NCBI GenBank assembly: GCA_020846005.1
Contig: JADLEQ010000105.1
Location: 1-36,089, forward strand
DNA length: 36,089 nucleotides
Origin: Polyangiaceae bacterium
GTDB lineage: Bacteria > Myxococcota_A > Polyangia > Polyangiales > Polyangiaceae
Direction of reading: 5' to 3'
A program made the position numbers and the translations under genes. The notes beneath the pieces are model-generated. The model was not told the origin of the DNA and ran no database searches. It worked only from the letters and a program-made list of their open reading frames with translations. This document shows, piece by piece, positions 27,410 through 35,831 of the stretch. Numbering within the stretch: position 1 is the first letter of the stretch; every line of letters starts with the position of its first letter.

Positions 27410-28437
27410 GGCCACCGCTCCTCGTCGACCGCGGCGAGCGTCTGCTCGAGGTCGTGGCGGGGCCGGTAGCCGAGGACCTCGCGCGCGCGGGAGTCGTCCA
27501 CCATGCAAACGTAGCGCACGAAGTCGAGCTCGGGGGCGGGGAAGCTCGTCATCCCGAGCCGCCACAGGCGATCGAGCGTCGCCTTGGCCAACGTGTGGGG
27601 GACGGGCAGCGTCGGGCGGCCGAGGAGCCGGAGCGCCTCGCTCAGCGCGACGGGGGGCGGGCCGGCGACGTTGAACACCCCGCTCACCCCCGGCTGCAGC
27701 GCTCGCAGGATCGCCTGGACCACGTCGTCTTGGTGGACGGCCTGCACCATCGGGTCGAAGCCGAGCAGCCGCGGCGCGACCTGGAGGCGCAGGTAGTTGC
27801 TCGGGGCGTTGCGGACCGTTCCCAGGATGTGAGCGGGGCGCAGGATCACCGTCTCCGTGCCGGGGTGCTTCCAGAAGAACGACTGTGCCAGCATGTCGAG
27901 GCTCACGAGGTCTCGCATCTCGCTGAAGGCGCCGGCGCCGAGGAGCGGCGCCTCTTCGGAGAGGAACTGGGGGTTGTCCGGGCGAGGTCCGTAGACGTTC
28001 GCGCTCGAGAGCAGGACGACCTTCGGGATGTCGAACTCCCCGACGTAGTCGAGGAGCTTCTGGAAGCCGACGACGTTCCACGTGTGGTGCTCCTCGGCGC
28101 TGCGTGTCGGGTCGTGCATGACGCCGAGGTGCACGAGCGCTCCGATGTCGGGCCCACGAAACAGGTCGCGGGCCTTCTTTCGACGCAGATCGATCTCGTG
28201 GTGCTCGAGATCCTTCGGGCGATCGGGGAACGGCCGCCGGTCGAGGCCGATCACGCGGCGCTCGCGGTGCAGCGCACGCACGACGCGCCGGCCGAGGCGC
28301 CCGACGCACCCGGTGAGCACGACCGCGCCCTCCGCGATGCGGCGCGCCGCCTCCGGCGACGGCTGATCGTCGCTGCGGCGGAGCTCCCGCCGGCGCGCCG
28401 GGGTGCGCCGGCGCTCGGCGCCCGGGGGGATCGTCAC
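27406..28437 (-). CDS. Extended SDR (NAD-dependent epimerase/dehydratase-like)
   Basis: A protein of 343 residues. The Rossmann motif T42-G-C-V-G-R-L-G49 follows AVVL, with acidic D66 at the end of strand 2 (VIGLDRRPF), suggesting NAD(H). LLSSANVYGP carries the usual Ser region. Where the catalytic Tyr-x3-Lys is expected the sequence is F171-SEM-R175, so the standard proton relay is missing. The C-terminal half (GVFNVAGPPPVALSEALRLLG, YRPRHDLEQTLAAV) is typical of sugar or lipid-modifying extended SDRs. GTG 28437 overlaps the acyltransferase stop, implying a joint role in lipid or envelope chemistry; substrate unknown. It may bind nucleotide without classical catalysis. Confidence 0.88.
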   Translation of the reverse strand: MTIPPGAERRRTPARRRELRRSDDQPSPEAARRIAEGAVVLTGCVGRLGRRVVRALHRERRVIGLDRRPFPDRPKDLEHHEIDLRRKKARDLFRGPDIGALVHLGVMHDPTRSAEEHHTWNVVGFQKLLDYVGEFDIPKVVLLSSANVYGPRPDNPQFLSEEAPLLGAGAFSEMRDLVSLDMLAQSFFWKHPGTETVILRPAHILGTVRNAPSNYLRLQVAPRLLGFDPMVQAVHQDDVVQAILRALQPGVSGVFNVAGPPPVALSEALRLLGRPTLPVPHTLAKATLDRLWRLGMTSFPAPELDFVRYVCMVDDSRAREVLGYRPRHDLEQTLAAVDEERWP

Positions 28438-29360
28438 CGGAACAACCCCTTCCGTTCGCGCAGCCCGCGGTCGATCATGCGCTGGATCGTCTGCTGTACG
28501 ACGAAGACCTTCTCCTCGATCGCGGCGTCCTCGTCGTCCGGATCGCCGGTGAAGCGCATCGGCTCGCCGAACCACAGGCGGTACTTCACCGGCAGTGGGA
28601 GCTGCATGCCCGGGACGAAGAACTGCGGGACGACGGGGAACACCGGCATCCCGAGCGCTCGGGCTGCCCACCGGAGATTCCCGAGGTTCACGTACTGCTC
28701 CTCGGCGCCGACCACCGCGATCGGCACGATGGGGGTGTTCGTCTCGATGGCGAGGCGCATGAACCCGAGCCCGAACTCGGTGAGCTGGTATCGCTGGCTG
28801 AAGGGCTTGCTGATCCCGCGTGTCCCCTCGGGGAAGACGAGCAACGGCTCGCCCATCTCGAGCAAGCGCCGGGCGTTCTCCGGCACGCCTACCACCTGGC
28901 CGACGCGGCTGAAGAAGGTGGACACGAACGGCAGCGTCTGCGTCCACTTCTCCACCATCGCGCGGATGACTCGGGGCGGCTCTGCATCGAGGAACAGCGT
29001 CGCCCCGATCACGAGGCCGTCCAGCGGGACCTGGCCGCTGTGGTTCGCGATGAGCAGCACGCGCCCCTCGGGCAGGTGCTCCAGGCCGTGGACCTCCGTT
29101 CGGAAGTAGAACCGGTGGAAGAACGCGGCGGCGACCAGCGCGTACTTCGCGGTGTCGGCGTCCAGCCCGAAGGGGTCGCCGCCCAGCGCGAGGTAGCGCT
29201 CGCGCAGGCGGCGGGTGCGGTCATCGAAGTCGGGGCCGAGCAGCTCGAGGGAGAGCTCGTCGGCGCGCCGGAGGGCGCGCGCTACCGTCCGCTGCGCGAA
29301 CGGGAGCACGTCCGTCGCGGCCACGTCGACCAGGCGGATCAGCGCTGAACGCTCGCGCAC
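28434..29360 (-). CDS. PlsC/LPLAT-family acyltransferase
   Basis: A protein of 308 residues with the acyltransferase motifs NH107-SGQVPLD114 (the H/D pair with wider spacing than the H-x4-D of PlsC, as in the DGAT-like branch) and FPEGTRG 176-182, then TPIVPIAVVGAEEQYVNLGN. It transfers acyl groups to a glycerolipid or related acceptor at the inner membrane. It is the first gene of the operon ending in sctU. It starts at GTG 29360, which has no ribosome binding site but a TAGAGT box 6 nt upstream. Confidence 0.92.
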   Translation of the reverse strand: MRERSALIRLVDVAATDVLPFAQRTVARALRRADELSLELLGPDFDDRTRRLRERYLALGGDPFGLDADTAKYALVAAAFFHRFYFRTEVHGLEHLPEGRVLLIANHSGQVPLDGLVIGATLFLDAEPPRVIRAMVEKWTQTLPFVSTFFSRVGQVVGVPENARRLLEMGEPLLVFPEGTRGISKPFSQRYQLTEFGLGFMRLAIETNTPIVPIAVVGAEEQYVNLGNLRWAARALGMPVFPVVPQFFVPGMQLPLPVKYRLWFGEPMRFTGDPDDEDAAIEEKVFVVQQTIQRMIDRGLRERKGLFR

Positions 29361-29366
29361 GCGCCG

Positions 29367-29372
29367 ACTCTA
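29367..29372 (-). promoter_or_regulatory. -10 box (TAGAGT) for the acyltransferase-to-sctU operon
   Basis: On the minus strand CGAC-TAGAGT ends 6 nt before GTG 29360. This fits a leaderless-type start; no clear -35 was seen. Confidence 0.5.
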
Positions 29373-29419
29373 GTCGCGAACCGCCGCCGCGCCGAGGACT
29401 CGCTGTGGCGCGCCCCGGC

Positions 29420-29438
29420 CGGGCTCCCTTGGAGCCCG
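29420..29438. promoter_or_regulatory. Perfect palindrome in a divergent promoter region
   Basis: CGGGCTCC-CTT-GGAGCCCG is an 8 bp inverted repeat with a 3 bp centre. It lies between the divergent acyltransferase operon and the LD-carboxypeptidase gene, about 48 bp and 29 bp from their respective -10/-35 elements. It could be an operator shared by both; alternatively an RNA hairpin. Confidence 0.45.
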
Positions 29439-29466
29439 CTCGTGGGCCGCGCGTGCCCGCGCGCGG

Positions 29467-29495
29467 TTGCCCCGGGCGCGGCGACGGGCCATCTT
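29467..29495 (+). promoter_or_regulatory. -35/-10 promoter of the LD-carboxypeptidase gene
   Basis: TTGCCC and CATCTT are spaced by exactly 17 bp, and the -10 ends 6 nt before GTG 29502. It is the best housekeeping-type promoter match in the window and again predicts a leaderless transcript. Confidence 0.5.
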
Positions 29496-29501
29496 CGGCC
29501 C

Positions 29502-30404
29502 GTGCGCTCCCCGCCCGCTCTCGGGCCTGGCGACCGGGTCGCCGTGGTCGCGCCGTCGAGCCCGTTCGACCGGACGGCGGTGTTCCGCGGCATGGCCTTC
29601 CTCGCGACGCGCTACCGGCTGCGCTTCTCGGCGTCGTTCGTCGCGCGGCGCGGGTTCCTCGCCGGCGACGACGCGCGCCGGCGTGACGAGCTCGCGGCGG
29701 CGCTGGTCGCGCCGGACGTGCGGGCCGTGCTGGTCGCGCGCGGTGGGTACGGCCTCGGCCGGATCGTGCACGAGCTGCCGTGGGACGCCTTCCTGCGGGC
29801 GCCGCGCTGGATCGTCGGGTTCAGCGACGCCACCGCGCTGCACGTCGAGTGCGCGCGGCTCGGCGTCGCGTCGCTCCACGCGGACAACGTGAGCGGGCTG
29901 GGGCCCGGCGACGCGCGGGCGCGTGCGCGCTTCGTGGACGCCCTCGAGGCGCCGAGCGCGGTCCGCGCCCACCCGGCGCTCGACGTGTGGCGGCCAGGTC
30001 GGGCGGAGGGCGTGTTGGCTGGCGGCAACCTCACCCTGCTCCACGCCTGCGCGGCGGCGGGGCGGCTCGCCCTCCCGGCGGGCTGCATCCTCGCCGTCGA
30101 GGACGTTACAGAGGCTCCCTATCGGATCGATCGCATGTGGACCGCGCTCGTCGTGGGCGGCCACCTCCGGCGCGTCGCGGGGATCGTCGTGGGCGACTTC
30201 ACCGACTGCCCGCCGGGGCGCCACGGCGTCGCGGTCGCCGAGGTGCTGCGCGAGCGCCTCGGCGCCCTCGGTGTCCCGGTGGCCGCGGGCGCCCCGTTCG
30301 GGCACGGAGAGCGCAATCACCCGCTCCACCTGGGGGCGCGCGCCGTGCTGGACGCCACCGGTGACCTCGCGCACCTCTCTTGGCGGCTCGGCCCGGGCGA
30401 GTGA
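29502..30404 (+). CDS. ldcA: LD-carboxypeptidase (S66 family)
   Basis: A protein of 300 residues that removes terminal D-Ala from murein tetrapeptides in peptidoglycan recycling. Motifs: LGPGDRVAVVAPSSPFD at the start, ARGGYGLGRIV, IVGFS108-DATALH with the nucleophile Ser, VLAGGNLTLL, AVE200-DVTEAPYRIDRMW with the acid, and GH268-GERNHPLHLG with the His. All three triad members are present. GTG 29502 is selected because family homology begins there and a promoter lies just before; an in-frame extension to 29442 has no similarity. The first half is slightly short compared with E. coli LdcA (304). Confidence 0.92.
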   Translation: MRSPPALGPGDRVAVVAPSSPFDRTAVFRGMAFLATRYRLRFSASFVARRGFLAGDDARRRDELAAALVAPDVRAVLVARGGYGLGRIVHELPWDAFLRAPRWIVGFSDATALHVECARLGVASLHADNVSGLGPGDARARARFVDALEAPSAVRAHPALDVWRPGRAEGVLAGGNLTLLHACAAAGRLALPAGCILAVEDVTEAPYRIDRMWTALVVGGHLRRVAGIVVGDFTDCPPGRHGVAVAEVLRERLGALGVPVAAGAPFGHGERNHPLHLGARAVLDATGDLAHLSWRLGPGE

Positions 30405-30486
30405 CGTCTCGCGCAGGGGCGTCGACGCGCGTGGGGGCGGGGTCACGCTGCGGCGCCCGACGCTCGCGCCCGGGGGCGCACGCTGC

Positions 30487-30492
30487 TAGGGT
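30487..30492 (+). promoter_or_regulatory. -10 box (TAGGGT) for proA
   Basis: TGC-TAGGGT lies 19 nt before the proposed ATC start of proA, and GGAGG at 30502-30506 sits between them. A transcript starting near 30499 would include the ribosome binding site but exclude the upstream in-frame GTG at 30431. Confidence 0.45.
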
Positions 30493-30511
30493 ACCGCGCC
30501 CGGAGGCCCCC

Positions 30512-31758
<1,247 letters not shown>

Positions 31759-31762
<4 letters not shown>

Positions 31763-32217
31763 AGACCAGAAAGAAGCCCGTGAAGCGCGCCCCCCGAGGG
31801 AACGCGCCGCCCAAGATGCCCCGCCGCTCCGGCCCGCTCGTCCCGGCGGCGGCGGCCGAGAGCCGCAAGATCGCGCTCCTGGCCGCAGAGGCGGCCCTCG
31901 ACAAGAAGGCGCTCGGCGTCCAGATCGTCGACGTGACGGGCCGCGTGGACTACGCGGACTTCCTCGTGCTGATGTCTGGCCAGAGCGATCGACACGTGGC
32001 CGCCATCGCGCGAGGCGTCGAGGAGCACCTGCTCCGCACGGGCCACCGCGCCATCTCCGTCGAGGGGCTCCCGGCGGCGCAGTGGGTCCTGCTCGACTTC
32101 TTCGATGTCGTGGTCCACGTGTTCCACCAGGAGTCGCGGACGCTCTACGATCTCGACGGCCTATGGATGGACGCGCAGCGCGTGGCGGTGCCCGAGCGCA
32201 CGCCGGACGCTCCCTGA
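31759..32217 (+). CDS. rsfS: Ribosomal silencing factor RsfS
   Basis: A protein of 152 residues of the Iojap/RsfS family, which binds uL14 and blocks 30S-50S joining on starvation. A basic extension of about 35 residues (KTRKKPVKRAPRGNAPPK) precedes the core: ALLAAEAALDKKALGVQIVDVTGRVDYADFLVLMSGQSDRHVAAIARGVEEHL, then EGLPAAQWVLLDFFDVVVHVFHQESRTLYDLDGLW. ATG 31759 overlaps the proA stop. In many genomes nadD lies between proA and rsfS; here it is absent. Confidence 0.95.
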
Positions 32218-32226
32218 GAGCCTCCG

Positions 32227-32655
32227 GTGCGCTTCGTCATCGTGGCGATGGGGACGCTGAAGGACCGCGGTCTGCGCGCCGTAGCCGACGACTACGCCCG
32301 CCGGATCCGGCGCCACGTCCCGGTCGACGAGGTGGAGGTGCGGGAGCCTGCCGCGCTCGCGCGAGCGATCCCGCGCGACGCTCTCGTCGTGGCGCTCGAG
32401 GTGGGAGGGGAGTTGCTCTCCAGCGCCGAGCTCGCCCGCCGGGTCGAGCGGTGGGGGAGCCAAGGCAAGGGCAAGGTGGCGTTCGTGATCGGGGGCGCGG
32501 ACGGCATCCCGCGGGAGCTGTCGAGCGCGGCGCACGCGCGCCTCAGCCTGTCGTGTCTTACGCTGCCGCATCGGCTCGCGCGCGTCCTGCTCCTCGAGCA
32601 GATCTACCGCTCGATCGCGCTGCTGCGTGGAGAGCCCTACCCCCGCGAGGGATGA
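32227..32655 (+). CDS. rlmH: 23S rRNA pseudouridine-1915 N3-methyltransferase RlmH
   Basis: A protein of 142 residues of the SPOUT class. It shows the start RFVIVAMGTLK, the knot motifs LVVALEVGGELLSSAELA, VAFVIGGADGI and LTLPHRLARVLLLEQIYR, and the usual genomic place 9 bp after rsfS. It starts at GTG 32227. The C-terminus reads GEPYPREG, whereas RlmH proteins generally end in a YH(R/K) motif; the His is replaced by Pro here. Confidence 0.95.
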   Translation: MRFVIVAMGTLKDRGLRAVADDYARRIRRHVPVDEVEVREPAALARAIPRDALVVALEVGGELLSSAELARRVERWGSQGKGKVAFVIGGADGIPRELSSAAHARLSLSCLTLPHRLARVLLLEQIYRSIALLRGEPYPREG

Positions 32656-32674
32656 GCCCGGGAGTCGGCGGCGC

Positions 32675-33088
32675 GTGACCCCTCCTTCGGACCCGATCTT
32701 CCTCCCGCCAGCGCCCGGGCTCGCGGCCGAGGGCGCGCCCCGCGCCGTCCCGGCGGGGGTTACCTTGCTCCGCGTGCTGGGGGTGGTGCAGACGTTCCAC
32801 GTCCTGACGCTGCTCGCCTACGCGGGGATCGTGGGCGGTACCGCTGCCGGGGCTGGCTCCGCCGCGTCGGAGCCGATCTGGATCGTGGTGGCGGGCCTGC
32901 TCGTCATCGCGGGGCTCGCCGGCCTCGGCTGCTGCGTGGTGGTCATCGCAGCGCCGCGGCGCCCCTGGTTCCACACCGCGGGGCTCGTCTTCACGGCGCT
33001 GTCGATGATGTGCGGCTGCTGGCCGCTCGCCATCGCCGTGCTCGTGATGTGGCTGCGCCCGGAGGTCCAGGAGTGGTGCCGGCGGTAG
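32675..33088 (+). CDS. Small three-helix membrane protein
   Basis: A protein of 137 residues with hydrophobic segments at about 33-55 (VLGVVQTFHVLTLLAYAGIVGG), 68-92 (IWIVVAGLLVIAGLAGLGCCVVVIA) and 100-125 (TAGLVFTALSMMCGCWPLAIAVLVMWL). The cytoplasmic N-terminus is proline-rich. No family is recognised. GTG 32675 has GGGAG 10 nt upstream and is 19 bp after rlmH, so it may be cotranscribed. An in-frame ATG at 32627 lies inside rlmH and is less likely. Confidence 0.7.
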   Translation: MTPPSDPIFLPPAPGLAAEGAPRAVPAGVTLLRVLGVVQTFHVLTLLAYAGIVGGTAAGAGSAASEPIWIVVAGLLVIAGLAGLGCCVVVIAAPRRPWFHTAGLVFTALSMMCGCWPLAIAVLVMWLRPEVQEWCRR

Positions 33089-33113
33089 GTGGGGCGGGCG
33101 CTCCCGGCGCGCC

Positions 33114-34130
33114 TCACCAGCGCCGCACGAGCGAGAGCGACCCCCCCGCCCGATCGACCCGCGGAGCGACTGCGGCGAGCTCGCGGCCGTCACCGCTCGT
33201 GAAGACGAAGTAGCCGCCGAGCCCGACGCCCGCGATGCCGGCGACCAGCAGACCGGTCGTGAGGGCGCCGAAGGTCGCGCCCGAGCTCGCGGCGTCCTTG
33301 CCCTCCTGGTTGCAGTAGCCCTCGCCAGGGAAGCAGTTGTTCTCGTTGGTGCTCTGTGCCGAGAGCGTCATCGCCCCGGTGACGCCTGCCCCCGCGAGGG
33401 CGGCGATCCCGACGCCGCCGACGATGAAGCCGAGCGTCCTCGTGTCGCCGCCGGCGGGCGCCGGCGCGGCGCCCTCGGGGCGGACGGCCCGAGCGCCGGA
33501 CGGGGGAGCGCCCTGGTCCGGCCCAGCGCCGGCCGGCTCGCGGGGGGCGACCTCGAAGGTCTTCCGGTCACCCTCCTTCAGGCGGATCTTGAGGCGGCTC
33601 TCCCGGTGCCCGGCGGCCGTGACGATGAGCTCGTGCTCACCCGGGTCGACCGGCAACGGGACACCGAAGCTCCCTTCGGAGAAGGTCGCGCCAGCGAAGG
33701 TGACCCGCGTGCCGGCGGGCGCGCGCTTCGCGAGGCGAATCACGAGGCGGGGCACTCGCGGCTCGAGCGCGCTCACCCGCTCCTGCGCGACGGCGCGTCG
33801 CTCGTCCGACTCGGGCAAGTCCCCGATCGCCGAGCGGAAGAGCTCCCACGCCGTCGCGAGGCGGCCGCGCTTCTCCTCGCAGTCAGCGAGGTTCAGCCGC
33901 GTGCCTGGCGCCGGGTCCAGCCGGTCGCTCTCGCGGAAGCGCTTGCACGCCGTCTCGAAGTCGTTCTTCTCCATGGCCGCGCGGCCCTGGTCGAAGAGCG
34001 CCTCCGCCGCAGCGGCTTGCGCCGATGCGCTCGGCGCCATCGACAGTGCCGACAGCGCCGCTGCCACCCCGAGGACGCGACGGCCCCCGTGCGCCCTCCG
34101 TGCGATCCTGGCCCACCACCGACTCGTCAT
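33114..34130 (-). CDS. TPR/PEGA-like envelope protein with a C-terminal membrane pair
   Basis: A protein of 338 residues. The signal peptide ends near residue 33 (PSASA-QAAAA). Residues about 38-105 look like TPR helices (EALFDQGRAAMEKNDFETACKRFRESDRLDPAPGTRLNLADCEEKRGRLATAWELF). A PEGA-like beta domain follows (VPRLVIRLAKRAPAGTRVTFAG...LPVDPGEHELIVTAAGHRESRLKIRLKEGD), then a Pro/Ala linker and two hydrophobic segments (LGFIVGGVGIAALAGAGVTGAM, FGALTTGLLVAGIAGVGLGGYFVF) flanking a two-Cys loop. This layout is frequent in Polyangiales, often near Ser/Thr kinases, and here it diverges from one. Precise role unknown. ATG 34130 is chosen; TACTCT is 6 nt upstream. Confidence 0.83.
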   Translation of the reverse strand: MTSRWWARIARRAHGGRRVLGVAAALSALSMAPSASAQAAAAEALFDQGRAAMEKNDFETACKRFRESDRLDPAPGTRLNLADCEEKRGRLATAWELFRSAIGDLPESDERRAVAQERVSALEPRVPRLVIRLAKRAPAGTRVTFAGATFSEGSFGVPLPVDPGEHELIVTAAGHRESRLKIRLKEGDRKTFEVAPREPAGAGPDQGAPPSGARAVRPEGAAPAPAGGDTRTLGFIVGGVGIAALAGAGVTGAMTLSAQSTNENNCFPGEGYCNQEGKDAASSGATFGALTTGLLVAGIAGVGLGGYFVFTSGDGRELAAVAPRVDRAGGSLSLVRRW

Positions 34131-34136
34131 GCCGCC

Positions 34137-34142
34137 AGAGTA
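34137..34142 (-). promoter_or_regulatory. -10 box (TACTCT) of a leaderless-type start
   Basis: On the minus strand GGG-TACTCT ends 6 nt before ATG 34130, with no ribosome binding site between. Confidence 0.5.
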
Positions 34143-34233
34143 CCCGGAGCGGCGGCGCGATGCCAGGGGGGCCGCCACCGGGCGGCCGCGGGCGCCGGGC
34201 CCGGTAGCGGCCGGGCGGACGGGCCGTGCGACC

Positions 34234-34253
34234 GGGCGGGCGGGCGGACCGGG
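34234..34253 (+). other. G-quadruplex-type motif in a divergent promoter region
   Basis: Four G3 tracts with loops of 1, 1 and 6 nt (GGG at 34234, 34238, 34242, 34251) lie on the plus strand in the 171 bp gap between the PEGA-like gene and the kinase gene. GC richness makes this less remarkable than usual. Confidence 0.4.
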
Positions 34254-34280
34254 CGCATGGGCGGGCGGCTCACCGGCTGC

Positions 34281-34286
34281 TAGAGG
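34281..34286 (+). promoter_or_regulatory. -10-like box before the second kinase gene
   Basis: CTGC-TAGAGG lies 15 nt before ATG 34302. AAGGGG at 34294-34299 could serve as a weak ribosome binding site, so this gene may have a short leader. Confidence 0.35.
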
Positions 34287-34301
34287 TGGGCGCAAGGGGT
34301 C

Positions 34302-35777
34302 ATGCACGACGACACCGAGGACGAGGCCACCGACCGCGCGAGAGCCCGGGTCGGCACCACGCTGGCCGAGAAGTGGACGCTCGATCGGCTCCTCGGTGTG
34401 GGCGGAATGGCCGCAGTGTACCGGGCCACGCATCGTAACGGGAACGAGGTCGCGCTCAAGCTGCTGCACCCCGAGCTCTCGCGGGAGCCGGGTATCCGGG
34501 AGCGGTTCCTGCGCGAAGGCTACGTCGCGAACAAGGTGAAGCATCCGGGCGCCGTCACCGTGTTCGACGACGACGTCACCGCGGACGGCGCGGCGTTCCT
34601 CGTGATGGAGCTACTCCATGGCGAGACGCTCCAGGCGCGCCTGGACCGAATGGGGGGGCGGCTACCGGCGGGCGAGGTGCTGGGCCTCGCCGAGCAGCTC
34701 CTCGCCGTGCTGGGCGCTGCCCACGCGAGGGGCATCGTTCACCGTGATCTCAAACCCGAGAACCTATTCCTGTGTGAGGACGGCAGCCTCAAGGTGCTGG
34801 ATTTCGGCATCGCTCGGCTGCGCGAGCTGAGCGGCGACCCGGCCACCGCCACGCAGACGGGCGGCATGCTCGGGACGCCGGTGTTCATGGCGCCGGAGCA
34901 GGCCCGTGGGCGCTGGGACGAGGTCGATGCACAGACGGACCTGTGGGCGGTGGGCGCCACGCTCTTCACGATGGTGAGCGGGCGCTTCGTCCACGAGGCC
35001 GAGACGCTGAACGAGGTGCTCGGGCTCGCGATGACCCAGCGGGCCCGGTCGGTGACGAGCGTGGAGCCCGCGGTGCCGCCGTCGCTCGCGCAGATCATCG
35101 ATCGCGCGCTCGCCTACGAGAAGCCTACGCGCTGGGCCGACGCTGGCGAGATGGGGGCGGCCGTCCGTGCCGCGGAGCGCGCGCTGGCGGGCGGGAGCGC
35201 TTCGCCCCGGGTCGAGGCGTCCCCCGCCGATTCGCCTTCGGCGGACGCGACGCTCGTCTCCGTGGCCGTCCCCGCTGGCGGGGCGTCGCCGGCGAGGCCG
35301 TCCTCGGCGACGCTCACCACGGGGCGCGGCGTGGCGTCCGAGGCGACGCCGCGGCACGCCGGCATCGAGCCTGCGCCGTCGCCGCGCGGGTCGTCGGTCC
35401 GTCGAGCGGTGGTCGCCGGCGGCGCGATCACGCTGGCGGCGTCCGCGGGGGTCGCCGTGTGGATGGTGCGAGGCGGGGCCGGGACGGGCTTCGACGTGGC
35501 CGCCGTTCCCGTACCCGGGCAGCCCTCGGCGGGGGGCGCTGCGGTGCCGGGATCGGCCGTGCTGGCGGCCCCGTCTTCGCCGGGAGCGCTGGTGGGGCCG
35601 GTCCTGGGTGTCGACGACCTCGCGGTGACCGAGGAGCCGAAGAAGCCGCCCGATCCCCCGCGGGCCGCCGCGCCGGCTCCCCCGTCGGCGAGGCCGGCCG
35701 CGCCCCCCGGGCCCATGGTCGCCGCGCCTCCGGCGGCATCCCAGCGGAGGCCCGATCCGTTCGCGAAGCGGCGCTGA
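34302..35777 (+). CDS. Membrane-anchored Ser/Thr protein kinase
   Basis: A protein of 491 residues. Hanks-type kinase domain about 26-295: glycine loop LLGVGGMAAVY, K53 (VALK), HRD 147-149 in HRDLKPEN, DFG 167-169, APE 197-199, DLWAVGATLF. All catalytic residues are present. A Ser/Ala/Pro-rich juxtamembrane stretch follows, then one transmembrane helix at about 369-389 (AVVAGGAITLAASAGVAVWMV) and a Pro/Ala-rich outer tail of about 100 residues without a recognisable sensor domain. PknB-like topology with the kinase in the cytoplasm. It is divergent from the PEGA-like gene, a frequent pairing. Substrate unknown. Confidence 0.94.
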   Translation: MHDDTEDEATDRARARVGTTLAEKWTLDRLLGVGGMAAVYRATHRNGNEVALKLLHPELSREPGIRERFLREGYVANKVKHPGAVTVFDDDVTADGAAFLVMELLHGETLQARLDRMGGRLPAGEVLGLAEQLLAVLGAAHARGIVHRDLKPENLFLCEDGSLKVLDFGIARLRELSGDPATATQTGGMLGTPVFMAPEQARGRWDEVDAQTDLWAVGATLFTMVSGRFVHEAETLNEVLGLAMTQRARSVTSVEPAVPPSLAQIIDRALAYEKPTRWADAGEMGAAVRAAERALAGGSASPRVEASPADSPSADATLVSVAVPAGGASPARPSSATLTTGRGVASEATPRHAGIEPAPSPRGSSVRRAVVAGGAITLAASAGVAVWMVRGGAGTGFDVAAVPVPGQPSAGGAAVPGSAVLAAPSSPGALVGPVLGVDDLAVTEEPKKPPDPPRAAAPAPPSARPAAPPGPMVAAPPAASQRRPDPFAKRR

Positions 35778-35831
35778 GCAGCGGATCGCTCTCGCTCCCG
35801 CCCCCTCGCGCCCGCGCGGCGCCGCCGCTCG

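Noticed and set aside
28434-28947. Upstream 170-codon extension of the SDR frame
   Set aside because: It lies within the acyltransferase gene; GTG 28437 with GTGA overlap is the natural start.
32675-33117. 99-codon minus-strand frame opposite the small membrane protein
   Set aside because: No hydrophobic or domain pattern, whereas the plus frame has three clear membrane helices.
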